Of a DNA stretch of 64,000 nucleotides, positions 50,819-58,604 are shown piece after piece. Source of the stretch: Streptomyces mangrovi (lineage in GTDB: Bacteria; Actinomycetota; Actinomycetes; Streptomycetales; Streptomycetaceae); assembly GCF_900114215.1 (NCBI RefSeq), contig NZ_FOSG01000014.1, positions 62,001 through 126,000 on the forward strand. Direction: 5' to 3'. Position numbers and translations under genes: made by a program. The notes beneath the pieces are model-generated. The model worked only from the letters and a program-made list of their open reading frames with translations. It was not told the DNA's origin and did no database searches. Position 1 is the first letter of the stretch. The number at the start of each line of letters is the position of its first letter.

Positions 50819-51102
50819 CCACCAGCGAATGGCCCCTGTGGGAGGTCTTCGTCCGCAGCAGGCGCGGCCTGTCCCACACCCACGCCGGGAGCCTGCACGC
50901 GCCCGACGCCGAGATGGCCCTGCGCAACGCGCGGGACCTGTACACCCGGCGGTCGGAGGGCGTCTCGATCTGGGTGGTGCCGTCGTCCGCGGTCACCGCC
51001 TCCTCGCCCGACGAGAAGGATCCGTTCTTCGAGCCCGCCGCCGACAAGCCCTACCGCCACCCCACCTTCTACGAGGTCCCGGAAGGGGTGCGGCACCTGT
51101 GA
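50815..51102 (+). CDS. paaB: Phenylacetyl-CoA epoxidase subunit PaaB
   Basis: This 95-residue structural subunit has the conserved [22 protein letters not shown] and [12 protein letters not shown]. It bridges PaaAC dimers. Overlaps paaA (ATGA) and paaC (GTGA). Confidence 0.95.
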   Translation: MTTSEWPLWEVFVRSRRGLSHTHAGSLHAPDAEMALRNARDLYTRRSEGVSIWVVPSSAVTASSPDEKDPFFEPAADKPYRHPTFYEVPEGVRHL

Positions 51103-51821
51103 GCGCTCCCCGTACGGCCGTGCTGGCCCTCGGCGACGACGCGCTGGTCCTCTCCCATCGGCTGGGGGAGTGGGCCGGGAACGCGCCCGTTCTGGAGGAG
51201 GAGGTCGCCCTCGCCAACATCGCGCTGGATCTCCTGGGCCAGGCCCGCACCCTGCTGTCGATGGCCGGGGACGAGGACGAGCTGGCGTACCTCCGCGAGG
51301 AGCGGGCCTTCACCAACGTGCAGCTCGTCGAGCAGCCGAACGGCGACTTCGCCCACACCATCGCCCGCCAGCTGTACTTCTCCGCCTACCAGGAGCTGCT
51401 GTACGAGCGGCTGGCCGGTGGCGGCACCGACGACGCGGAGCTCGCCGCGCTGGCCGCCAAGGCGGTCAAGGAGGTCGCCTACCACCGCGACCACGCCGAG
51501 CACTGGACGCTGCGCCTGGGTGACGGCACCGAGGCGAGCCACAGGCGCATGAAGGACGCGCTGGAGGGGCTGTGGCGCCACACCGGCGAGCTGTTCCGGC
51601 CCGTCGAGGGCCTGGACGTCGACTGGGCCGGGCTGGACGAGGAGTGGACGCGGCGCATCACCGCCGTGTTGGAGCGTGCGACCCTCGCCGTCCCCGAAGG
51701 GCCGCGGAGCAGCCCCTGGGCCGCCGGCGCCGGACGGCAGGGCGTCCACACCGAGCCGTTCGGCCGGATGCTCGCCGAGATGCAGCATCTGCACCGCAGC
51801 CACCCGGGAGCATCGTGGTGA
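51099..51821 (+). CDS. paaC: Phenylacetyl-CoA epoxidase structural subunit PaaC
   Basis: This 240-residue ferritin-like subunit has LGDDALVLSHRLGEWAG, ALANIALDLLGQARTLL, and VAYHRDHAEHWTLRLGDGT. It pairs with PaaA to form the substrate channel but lacks a working di-iron centre in characterised systems. GTG start overlaps paaB. Confidence 0.95.
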   Translation: MSAPRTAVLALGDDALVLSHRLGEWAGNAPVLEEEVALANIALDLLGQARTLLSMAGDEDELAYLREERAFTNVQLVEQPNGDFAHTIARQLYFSAYQELLYERLAGGGTDDAELAALAAKAVKEVAYHRDHAEHWTLRLGDGTEASHRRMKDALEGLWRHTGELFRPVEGLDVDWAGLDEEWTRRITAVLERATLAVPEGPRSSPWAAGAGRQGVHTEPFGRMLAEMQHLHRSHPGASW

Positions 51822-52381
51822 CGCTCCCGGCAAAGGCGGCAGAAGCGACGGCGGAGACAACGGCGGAGACAACGGCGGAGGCGACGGTGCTGGAGGCGGA
51901 GCTGCGCGAGGTCGCCGGCTCCGTCCCGGACCCGGAGCTGCCGGTGGTGTCCCTGGCCGAGCTGGGAGTGCTGCGCGGTCTGCACATCCTTGGACCCGGC
52001 CGGGTGGAGGTCGAGCTGACCCCCACCTACACCGGCTGCCCGGCGGTGGAGGCGATGTCCGCCGACGTGGAGCGGGCGCTGCGTGAGCACGGCGTGGCGG
52101 AGGTGACGGTCCGCACGGTCCTCTCCCCGCCCTGGACGACGGACGCGATCACCGCCGAGGGCCGCCGCAAGCTGGCCGAGTTCGGGATAGCCCCGCCCCG
52201 GCCCGGTGCGGGTGCCTCCGACGGTGGTGGTCCGGTCGCGGTGGACCTGGCCATCCGCTGTCCCCACTGCGGCTCGACCGATACCACCCTGCTCAGCCGC
52301 TTCTCCTCCACCGCCTGCAAGGCGCTGCGCCGCTGCGCCTCCTGCCGGGAGCCGTTCGACCACTTCAAGGAGCTGCTATGA
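51818..52381 (+). CDS. paaD: PaaD, Fe-S/epoxidase maturation protein
   Basis: This 187-residue DUF59/MIP18-type protein has LREVAGSVPDPELPVVSLAELG and the TYTGCPAVEAM motif, then a C-terminal zinc ribbon (CPHCGS, CASCRE). PaaD is thought to support assembly of the epoxidase cofactor. A repetitive N-terminus (TAETTAETTAEAT, from 12-bp tandem repeats) is unusual. GTG at 51818 overlaps the paaC stop; a second GTG precedes it by one codon. Confidence 0.93.
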   Translation: MTLPAKAAEATAETTAETTAEATVLEAELREVAGSVPDPELPVVSLAELGVLRGLHILGPGRVEVELTPTYTGCPAVEAMSADVERALREHGVAEVTVRTVLSPPWTTDAITAEGRRKLAEFGIAPPRPGAGASDGGGPVAVDLAIRCPHCGSTDTTLLSRFSSTACKALRRCASCREPFDHFKELL

Positions 52382-53445
52382 GGTTCCATCCGCTCCGGGT
52401 CCGCGAGGTCGAGCGGCTCACGGACGACTCGGTGGCCGTGGCGTTCGAGGTGCCGCCCGAGCTGCACGGCACCTTCCGCCACGTCCCGGGCCAGCACGTC
52501 ACCCTGCGGCGCGAGGTGGACGGCGCGGAGGTGCGCCGCACCTACTCCGTCTGCTCCCCCGCCGTCCCCGCACCCGCCGAGCCGGTGCTGCGGGTCGGCA
52601 TCCGGCTGGTGGAGGGCGGCGCGTTCTCCGCCCACGCCGTCAAGGAGCTGTCCGCCGGGGACACGGTCGACGTGATGCCCCCGACGGGCCGCTTCACCCT
52701 GCGTCCCCGCCCCGGCCGCTTCGCGGCGGTCGTCGGCGGCAGCGGCATCACACCGGTGCTGTCCATCGCCGCCACGCTGCTGGCCGAGGAGCCGGACGCC
52801 CGGTTCTGCCTGGTCCGCACCGACCGCACCGCGGCGTCGGCGATGTTCCTGGACGAGGTCGCCGAGCTGAAGGACCGCCACCCGGACCGCTTCCATCTGG
52901 TGCACACGCTCTCCCGCGAGGAGCGCCAGGCGGGCCTGCCCACCGGGCGGCTCGACGCCGAGCGCCTCGCCGCCCTGCTGCCCGCCCTGCTGCCGGTGCC
53001 CGACGTGGACGGCTGGTTCCTGTGCGGGCCGCACGGGCTGGTCCGGGAGTCCGAGCGCGCACTGACCGCGCTCGGGGTGCCCGCCGCCGCGGTCCACCAG
53101 GAGATCTTCCATGTGGACGACGCCTCCCCGGCCGAGGAGAAGCGGACCGCCGCCCGTACCGCGCCCGGCGGCTCCAAGCTCACCGCCACGCTCGACGGCC
53201 GGATGGGCGTCTGGCCCGCCGCCGAGGGCGAGACGCTGCTGGAGACGGTGCTGCGCAACCGCTCCGACGCGCCCTACGCCTGCAAGGGCGGGGTGTGCGG
53301 CACCTGCCGTGTGCGGCTGGTGTCCGGCGAGGTGAGCATGGACCGCAACTTCGCCCTGGAGCCGGAGGAGGTCTCGGCGGGGTATGTGCTGGCCTGCCAG
53401 TCACGGCCGGTCACCGAGACCGTCGAGGTGGACTTCGACGCCTGA
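52378..53445 (+). CDS. paaE: PaaE, phenylacetyl-CoA epoxidase reductase
   Basis: This 355-residue reductase has an FAD domain (RRTYSVCSP), an NAD(P)H domain (VVGGSGITPVLSI, WFLCGPHGLV) and a C-terminal plant-type [2Fe-2S] domain with CKGGVCGTCRVRL and a distal Cys (LACQSRP). It passes electrons from NADPH to PaaA. Last gene of the operon; short direct repeats and a hairpin follow. No paaK, paaG, paaZ, paaF/H or thiolase gene is in the window. Confidence 0.94.
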   Translation: MRFHPLRVREVERLTDDSVAVAFEVPPELHGTFRHVPGQHVTLRREVDGAEVRRTYSVCSPAVPAPAEPVLRVGIRLVEGGAFSAHAVKELSAGDTVDVMPPTGRFTLRPRPGRFAAVVGGSGITPVLSIAATLLAEEPDARFCLVRTDRTAASAMFLDEVAELKDRHPDRFHLVHTLSREERQAGLPTGRLDAERLAALLPALLPVPDVDGWFLCGPHGLVRESERALTALGVPAAAVHQEIFHVDDASPAEEKRTAARTAPGGSKLTATLDGRMGVWPAAEGETLLETVLRNRSDAPYACKGGVCGTCRVRLVSGEVSMDRNFALEPEEVSAGYVLACQSRPVTETVEVDFDA

Positions 53446-53448
53446 GGG

Positions 53449-53477
53449 CACCTCAGGACACCTCAGGACACCTCAGG
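53449..53477. repeat. Three 10-bp direct repeats
   Basis: The unit CACCTCAGGA is repeated three times (the last lacks its final base) directly after the paaE stop. Confidence 0.85.
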
Positions 53478-53526
53478 CGGTACGGGCCCACGGCCCTTCC
53501 GTACGGCCGGCTTTCGCACAGCCGGC

Positions 53527-53559
53527 GGGCCCGGCGCGCTCCGACCCCGCGCCGGGCCC
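53527..53559. terminator. Hairpin after paaE
   Basis: A perfect 12-bp inverted repeat (53527-53538 and 53548-53559) with a 9-nt loop lies between the convergent paaE and rhodanese genes. Confidence 0.85.
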
Positions 53560-53594
53560 CTCTCGCTCACGCCTCACGTCACACGGCACGCGAC

Positions 53595-53936
53595 TCACGC
53601 CACGTGGGCGGGCCCCCGCCCGTTGTTCACCAGCGGCTTCCCGGCCGCCTCCCAGGCCAGCATGCCGCCGTCGACGTTCACCGCGTCGATGCCCTGCCCC
53701 AGCAGATACCGCGTGACCTGCGCCGACCGGCCGCCGACCCGGCAGACCACGTACACCCGCCGGTCCGCGGCCTTCTCGGTCACTTCGCCGAACCGCTCCA
53801 CGAACTCGCTCATCGGCACGTGCAGGGCCGCCTCGGCGTGCCCGGCCGCCCACTCGTCGTCCTCCCTGACGTCCAGCAGCAGGCCCTCCGACGGCACCGC
53901 CGTGGCCTCCACCGAAGGAATCCGGCCGTACTGCAT
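53595..53936 (-). CDS. Single-domain rhodanese-like sulfurtransferase
   Basis: This 113-residue rhodanese domain has LLLDVREDDEWAAGHAEAALHVPM and the active-site loop YVVCRVGGRSAQ (Cys nucleophile, loop of CRVGGRS). It transfers sulfane sulfur to cyanide or thiol acceptors. The start ATG precedes QYGRIPSVEA. No partner gene is obvious. Confidence 0.93.
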   Translation of the reverse strand: MQYGRIPSVEATAVPSEGLLLDVREDDEWAAGHAEAALHVPMSEFVERFGEVTEKAADRRVYVVCRVGGRSAQVTRYLLGQGIDAVNVDGGMLAWEAAGKPLVNNGRGPAHVA

Positions 53937-54041
53937 CAGGTCACGCCCCTCTCACCCGGCCCCGGTCCTCCGGCGCCGTCTCGCACACTCGCACACTCGC
54001 ACGTTCCGGCCGGACGCCCCGCCCGGCCACCGGCCGGGAAC

Positions 54042-54974
54042 CTAAACCGTCGGCCCCGGCCGCTCCGCCTGGTGGCCGGTCCACCCCGCCTGCCCCATCC
54101 GGCCGTTCAGCTCGGCCAGACGCGCCTCCTTCTCGGCGATCCGCTCACGCAGCCGCCCGGCGATCTCCTCCAGCAGGCCGTCCGGATCGTCGGGCGCGAG
54201 CCTGAGCATGGAGCCGATCGCGCCCTCCTCCAGCTCCGCCACGGCCGCGGCCAGCATCTCCTTGCGCCGCGCCAGCCACTCCAGGCGCGCGTACAGTTCC
54301 TCACCGCGGACGGCCGCCCGCTCCTCCCCGGTCGGCGGCCCGGCGGCCCACTCCTCGGCCAGCGCGGCGAGCGCCTCCTCGTCGCCGTCGGAGTACGCCT
54401 TGTTCACCCGGGTCATGAACTCCTCGCGCCGCCCGCGCTCCGCGTCGTCCTGCACCAGGTCCGGATGCGCGGAGCGCACCAGCTCCCGGTACAGGCGCCT
54501 GGCCCGCTCGCTGGGCCGCACCCGCTCCGGAGGCCGCACACGCTGCCCGGTGAGCATCGCGACGGCCTCCGGCGGCAGCCCGGCGGAGTCCATCCAGCCC
54601 TGGTACAGCTCCTCCACGGCCGGCATCGGCAGGAAGGACGCACGGGCCTCGCGCGCCCTGCGCACATCCTCGGGATCGCCGGTGCACGCGGCCAGCGCCT
54701 CGGCGATCAGGACGTCCAGTTCCTCGATGCGGCCGTACAGCGGGCCGAGCCGCTGCTCGTGCAGCCGGGAGAAGTTCTCCACCTCGACCCGGAAGGTCTC
54801 CACGGCGATCTCGTACTCGATCAGCGCCGTCTCGGCCGCGCGCACGGCCCGCTCCAGACGCTCGACGGCCTCCCCGTCGGCGCTCGGGACGGCCTCCGGC
54901 GCGTCCTGCGGCTCGTGCGGTTCGTGCGGTTCGTGCCCGGCCTGCCGGGCTTCCTGCTGGGCTTCCGGTTCCAC
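54042..54974 (-). CDS. Coiled-coil protein with internal J domain
   Basis: This 310-residue protein has an HEPHEPHEP repeat at the N-terminus, a predicted coiled coil (~38-115, RLERAVRAAETALIEYEIAVE), a J-domain-like helix pair with the HPD tripeptide (RRLYRELVRSAHPDLV) near the middle, and a second coiled coil at the C-terminus (GRLRERIAEKEARLAELNGRM). It lacks the zinc-finger of DnaJ, so it may be a specialised co-chaperone that recruits DnaK. The GTG start is at 54974. Function inferred only from the J domain. Confidence 0.8.
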   Translation of the reverse strand: MEPEAQQEARQAGHEPHEPHEPQDAPEAVPSADGEAVERLERAVRAAETALIEYEIAVETFRVEVENFSRLHEQRLGPLYGRIEELDVLIAEALAACTGDPEDVRRAREARASFLPMPAVEELYQGWMDSAGLPPEAVAMLTGQRVRPPERVRPSERARRLYRELVRSAHPDLVQDDAERGRREEFMTRVNKAYSDGDEEALAALAEEWAAGPPTGEERAAVRGEELYARLEWLARRKEMLAAAVAELEEGAIGSMLRLAPDDPDGLLEEIAGRLRERIAEKEARLAELNGRMGQAGWTGHQAERPGPTV

Positions 54975-55196
54975 GGGCTTCCTCGCGACGGCGTTCCACT
55001 GCGCCCCGGCCCTGACCGTGACCCTGACCGGGATTCACGCCGCGGCCACCGGGAAAGCTCCCCGGCCGGACGGCGGCGCCACCCGGCCAGCCTACGGCTC
55101 CCCCGGCCCGGGCCTCACATCCCGCCCGCGCTCCCGCCTCCGCGCGAGCCCTCCCAGACCCTCGCGGACCCTCAGGCGCGGCCCCGCGTCCCGTCC

Positions 55197-56618
55197 TCAC
55201 ACCTCCCGCTCGGCCGGCAGCCGCCCGGCGCGCACCGCGGCCGCCAGCTCCGCGTGGTCCCTCTCGGTACGGTCGGCGTAGGCGACCGCGAAGGCGGCCA
55301 CCGCCTCGTCCAGCTCCTCCGACTTGCCGCAGTACCCCGCCAGCAGCAGCGGGTCGGCGCTGTGGGAGTGCGCACGGGCCAGCAGGGCCCCGGTCATCCG
55401 CGCGTAGTCGTCGATCTCGCCGGCGCCCAGCGCCGCGGGGTCCACGCTGCCCTTGCGGTTGCGGAACTGCCTCACCTGGTAGGGCCGCCCCTCCACCGTC
55501 GTCCACCCCAGCAGCGTGTCGGAGACCACCTGCATGCGCTGCTGTCCCAGCACCACCCGGCGCCCCTCGTGCTCCGGCCCCTGCCCCGGCCCCTGCCCCG
55601 ATCCCGAATCCGGCCCGGTGATGCCCGCCAGGGCCGTGTACGGCCGCAGCACCGACGGCCGCGCCTCCTTCACCTGGAGCACCAGCGGCTTGCCCCGGTG
55701 GTCCAGGAGCAGCACCACGTACGAGCGCGTGCCCACGCTGCCGGTGCCCACGACCCGGAACGCCACGTCGTGGATCGCGTACCGCGCCAGCAGCGGCAGC
55801 CGGTCCTCGGGCAGCGTTCCCAGGTACTCCTCCAGCGAGGCGGCCACGGCCGCCGCCTCCTCGTCCGACGCCCTGCGCAGCACCGGCGGGGCGTCCACGA
55901 AGACCCGGCCGCCGTCGCCGGTCTCCCGGGTGGACTTGGCGGCGAAGCGCGCACTGGTGTTGCGCCGGGCCTTCTCCGAGACCCGCCGGAGGGTGCCCAG
56001 CAGGTCGTGGGCGTCGGCGTGCGAGACGAGCTCCTCGTCGGCGACGGCGTTCCAGGCGTCGGCCGCCGGCATCCTCGCCAGCAGCCGCAGGGTGTGCCGG
56101 TAGGCGCCGGCCGCGTCGCGGGCCGCCGCCCGGCACACGTCCTCGTCCGCACCCGCCTCCCGCCCGGCCAGCACCAGGGAGGCGGCCAGCCGCTTGAGGT
56201 CCCACTCCCAGGGGCCGCGCACGGTCTCGTCGAAGTCGTTCAGGTCGATGGTCAGACCGCCGCGGGCGTCGCCGTAGAGGCCGAAGTTCGCGGCGTGCGC
56301 GTCACCGCAGATCTGCGCGCCGACACCGGTGGCGGGTGTGCCGTGCGCCAGGTCGTACGCCATCAGCCCGGCGGAGCCGCGCAGGAACGCGAAGGGCGAG
56401 GCGACCATCCGGCCGACCCGGATCGGCACCAGTTCCCCGATCCGGCCCCGGTTGGACTCCTCCACGGCCTTCACCGCGTCCGGCCGCCCCGGAGCCTCGG
56501 AGAACCCGGCGTGCGCCCGCCTGGGCACCGCCTCCCGCAGCGCTCTGCCCTCCCGCTTCGGTGCCCGCGGGCTCCTCCGGTCCGCGAAGCCCGGCACATA
56601 CGGCAGCCGCTCGTCCAC
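55197..56618 (-). CDS. DUF2252 family protein
   Basis: This 473-residue protein has the DUF2252 pattern: FLRGSAGLMAYDLAHGTPAT, CGDAHAANFGLYGD, DLNDFDETVRGPWEWDLKRLAASL and LLARAHSHSADPLLLAGYCG. The GDAHAANFG/DLNDFDE pair resembles the catalytic and metal motifs of APH-like kinases, so a kinase fold is likely though substrate is unknown. GTG at 56618 follows a purine-rich AGGGGGTGGGG. Confidence 0.88.
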   Translation of the reverse strand: MDERLPYVPGFADRRSPRAPKREGRALREAVPRRAHAGFSEAPGRPDAVKAVEESNRGRIGELVPIRVGRMVASPFAFLRGSAGLMAYDLAHGTPATGVGAQICGDAHAANFGLYGDARGGLTIDLNDFDETVRGPWEWDLKRLAASLVLAGREAGADEDVCRAAARDAAGAYRHTLRLLARMPAADAWNAVADEELVSHADAHDLLGTLRRVSEKARRNTSARFAAKSTRETGDGGRVFVDAPPVLRRASDEEAAAVAASLEEYLGTLPEDRLPLLARYAIHDVAFRVVGTGSVGTRSYVVLLLDHRGKPLVLQVKEARPSVLRPYTALAGITGPDSGSGQGPGQGPEHEGRRVVLGQQRMQVVSDTLLGWTTVEGRPYQVRQFRNRKGSVDPAALGAGEIDDYARMTGALLARAHSHSADPLLLAGYCGKSEELDEAVAAFAVAYADRTERDHAELAAAVRAGRLPAEREV

Positions 56619-56788
56619 GGCCCCACCCCCTGCTACTTACCAGCGGCCGGCTGCGGCCCGGCACCGACCGGGCCGCCCCGTGCCGACCGCGACGATCAGC
56701 GGGTTCGAAGGTACCCCTCGGCCCGGAGCCGGGCAGCCCCCGGAACCGCCCGGACCACTCCGGAGCCGCGACCGGCCCGGAAAACGAA

Positions 56789-56830
56789 GCGAGCCTCTCA
56801 CGGTGACTTCCGTCACCGTGAGAGGCTCGC
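56789..56830 (-). terminator. Intrinsic terminator of tRNA-Leu
   Basis: A perfect 19-bp inverted repeat (56789-56807 and 56812-56830) with 4-nt loop lies 7 bp downstream of the tRNA on the minus strand and is followed there by TTCGTTTTCC. It is one of the few classical stem-plus-T-tract terminators in the window. Confidence 0.93.
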
Positions 56831-56836
56831 TCTCTG

Positions 56837-56920
56837 TGCGCGAGGGGGGAGTTGAACCCCCACGCCCTTTCGGGCACTGGAACCTGAATCCAGCGCGTCT
56901 GCCTATTCCGCCACCCGCGC
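56837..56920 (-). tRNA. tRNA-Leu (anticodon CAG)
   Basis: This 84-nt minus-strand tRNA has a long variable arm (class II). The acceptor GCGCGGG pairs with CTCGCGC; the D arm is TGGCGGAATAGGCAGACGCG, the anticodon stem CTGGA..TCCAG flanks the loop with CAG, and the T arm GGGGGTTCAACTCCCCC is intact. The discriminator is A, and CCA is not encoded. CAG-anticodon Leu reads the CTG codon that dominates high-GC genes. Confidence 0.96.
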
Positions 56921-57243
56921 ATGGGTGTTGCCGCTCTGATTCTCCCACACCTTCCGGACTGCTCTCGTCCGGTCCGGTGGGATCGCCTGGCGACACACAG
57001 AACATTAGCACGCTGTCCGGGGTGGTCTCACACCCATATCGACCGCCCACGGTTTGGGACACTGGTCCCGTGCCACCTCTACGATCCGTGTGAGGGTTGA
57101 CACCCGCGCGCCGGGCCCCGGTGGGGAACCAGCCGTTCACCCCGCGCGTGGATACGATCAGTAAGCAGTATCGGAAGGCAACGCGTCGTGCGCGACCGCG
57201 ACCGGCGCACTAGAGCCGTGGACATCGGGGAAGGAGGTGCACC
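56921..57243. other. Promoter region of tRNA-Leu and the fhaA cluster
   Basis: This 323-bp region has no supported gene. It contains several TACGAT/TTGACA-like elements (for example TTGACA near 57097 and TACGAT near 57154) that could drive the cluster, and GGGAC-N2-TGGTCCC-like dyad near 57056. No single promoter can be chosen from sequence alone. Confidence 0.4.
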
Positions 57244-58059
57244 GTGGGAGTTCTGAAGCGCTTCGAGCAGCGTCTCGAGGGTCTCGTCAACGGCACCTTC
57301 GCCAAGGTGTTCAAGTCCGAGGTGCAACCCGTCGAGATCGCGGGCGCCCTCCAGCGCGAGTGCGACAACAACGCCACCATCTGGAACCGGGAGCGGACGG
57401 TCGTCCCCAACGACTTCGTCGTCCAGCTCAGCGCACCGGACTTCGAGCGCCTCAGCCCCTACTCCGGGCAGCTCGGCGACGAGCTGGCCGGCATGGTGCG
57501 CGAGTACGCCAAGCAGCAGCGCTACACGTTCATGGGCTCGGTCAAGGTCGGCCTGGAGCGGGCCGACGACCTCGACACCGGCCTGTACCGGGTGCGCAGC
57601 CGCACCCTCGCCGCCAGCACCTCCCAGCACCAGCCCCCGCACGGCGCGCCGCCTCCCGCACACGCCCCCGGCGCCCCCGGCGGCTACGGGTACCCGCCGC
57701 AGCGCCCGGCCGGTCCGCCTCCCATGCCTGCCGGACCGCCCCCCGGGCACGCCCCCGGCGCTCCGGTGCCGCCCGGCCGTACCCGCCGCTGGATCGAGAT
57801 CAACGGCACCCGCCACCAGATCTCCCGCCCCACCCTGGTGCTGGGCCGCTCCACCGAGACCGACGTGCGGATCGACGATCCCGGCGTCTCGCGGCGCCAC
57901 TGCGAGATCAGGGCGGGAGATCCGGCGACGATCCAGGATCTGGGCTCCACCAACGGCATCGTGGTGGACGGACAGCACACCACGCGCGCTACGCTCCGCG
58001 ACGGCTCACGCATCGTCGTGGGCAGCACCACGATCATTTACCGGCAAGCCGAAGGGTGA
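57244..58059 (+). CDS. fhaA: FhaA-like DUF3662/FHA-domain protein
   Basis: This 271-residue protein has an N-terminal DUF3662 domain (MGVLKRFEQRLEGLVNGTFAKVFKS-type, first 125 residues), a Pro/Gly-rich linker, and a C-terminal FHA domain (LVLGRSTETDVRIDDPGVSRRHCEI; DLGSTNGIVVDG) that binds phosphothreonine. In mycobacteria FhaA is phosphorylated by PknB and binds MviN/MurJ. The GTG start has an excellent AAGGAGGTGCACC site. It leads the growth cluster. Confidence 0.94.
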   Translation: MGVLKRFEQRLEGLVNGTFAKVFKSEVQPVEIAGALQRECDNNATIWNRERTVVPNDFVVQLSAPDFERLSPYSGQLGDELAGMVREYAKQQRYTFMGSVKVGLERADDLDTGLYRVRSRTLAASTSQHQPPHGAPPPAHAPGAPGGYGYPPQRPAGPPPMPAGPPPGHAPGAPVPPGRTRRWIEINGTRHQISRPTLVLGRSTETDVRIDDPGVSRRHCEIRAGDPATIQDLGSTNGIVVDGQHTTRATLRDGSRIVVGSTTIIYRQAEG

Positions 58060-58069
58060 AGCGGGGGCA

Positions 58070-58570
58070 ATGTCAGAGCTGACCCTGACGGTCATGCGGT
58101 TGGGTTTTCTCGCCGTACTGTGGCTGTTCGTCATCGTGACCGTGCAGGTCATCAGGAGCGACCTCTTCGGCACCCGCGTGACCCAGCGCACGGCCCGCCG
58201 CGCCGAGGCCCAGCGCCCTCCCCAGCCGCGCCAGGCCCCGCAGCAGGCGGCCCGCGGCGGGCGGCAGCGCCGCGGCGCCCCGACCAAGCTGGTGGTCACC
58301 GAGGGGTCGCTCACCGGCACCACCGTGGCCCTCCAGGGCCAGACCATCACGCTCGGCCGGGCCCACGACTCGACGATCGTGCTGGACGACGACTACGCCT
58401 CCAGCCGCCACGCCAGGATCTACCCGGACCGCGACGGCCAGTGGATCGTCGAGGACCTGGGCTCCACCAACGGCACGTACCTGGACCGGACCCGGCTCAC
58501 CACACCGACACCGATCCCGCCCGGTGCGCCGATCCGCATCGGCAAGACGGTCATCGAGCTGCGGAAGTAG
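58070..58570 (+). CDS. fhaB: FhaB-like membrane FHA protein
   Basis: This 166-residue protein has an N-terminal membrane helix (LTVMRLGFLAVLWLFVIVTVQVI), a basic Arg/Gln linker, and a C-terminal FHA domain (ITLGRAHDSTIVLDDDYASSRHARI; DLGSTNGTYLD). FhaB/FipA partners with division proteins and is a PknB/PknA substrate in mycobacteria. It lies 10 bp after fhaA. Confidence 0.94.
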   Translation: MSELTLTVMRLGFLAVLWLFVIVTVQVIRSDLFGTRVTQRTARRAEAQRPPQPRQAPQQAARGGRQRRGAPTKLVVTEGSLTGTTVALQGQTITLGRAHDSTIVLDDDYASSRHARIYPDRDGQWIVEDLGSTNGTYLDRTRLTTPTPIPPGAPIRIGKTVIELRK

Positions 58571-58604
58571 TGAACGCGACCATGACGACCGGAGGGTGGG
58601 CACC

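Noticed and set aside
52206-56855. Very long plus-strand frame of 1549 codons
   Set aside because: It runs across paaE in another frame and antisense to rhodanese, J-domain and DUF2252 genes. Long stop-free shadows are normal at this GC content.
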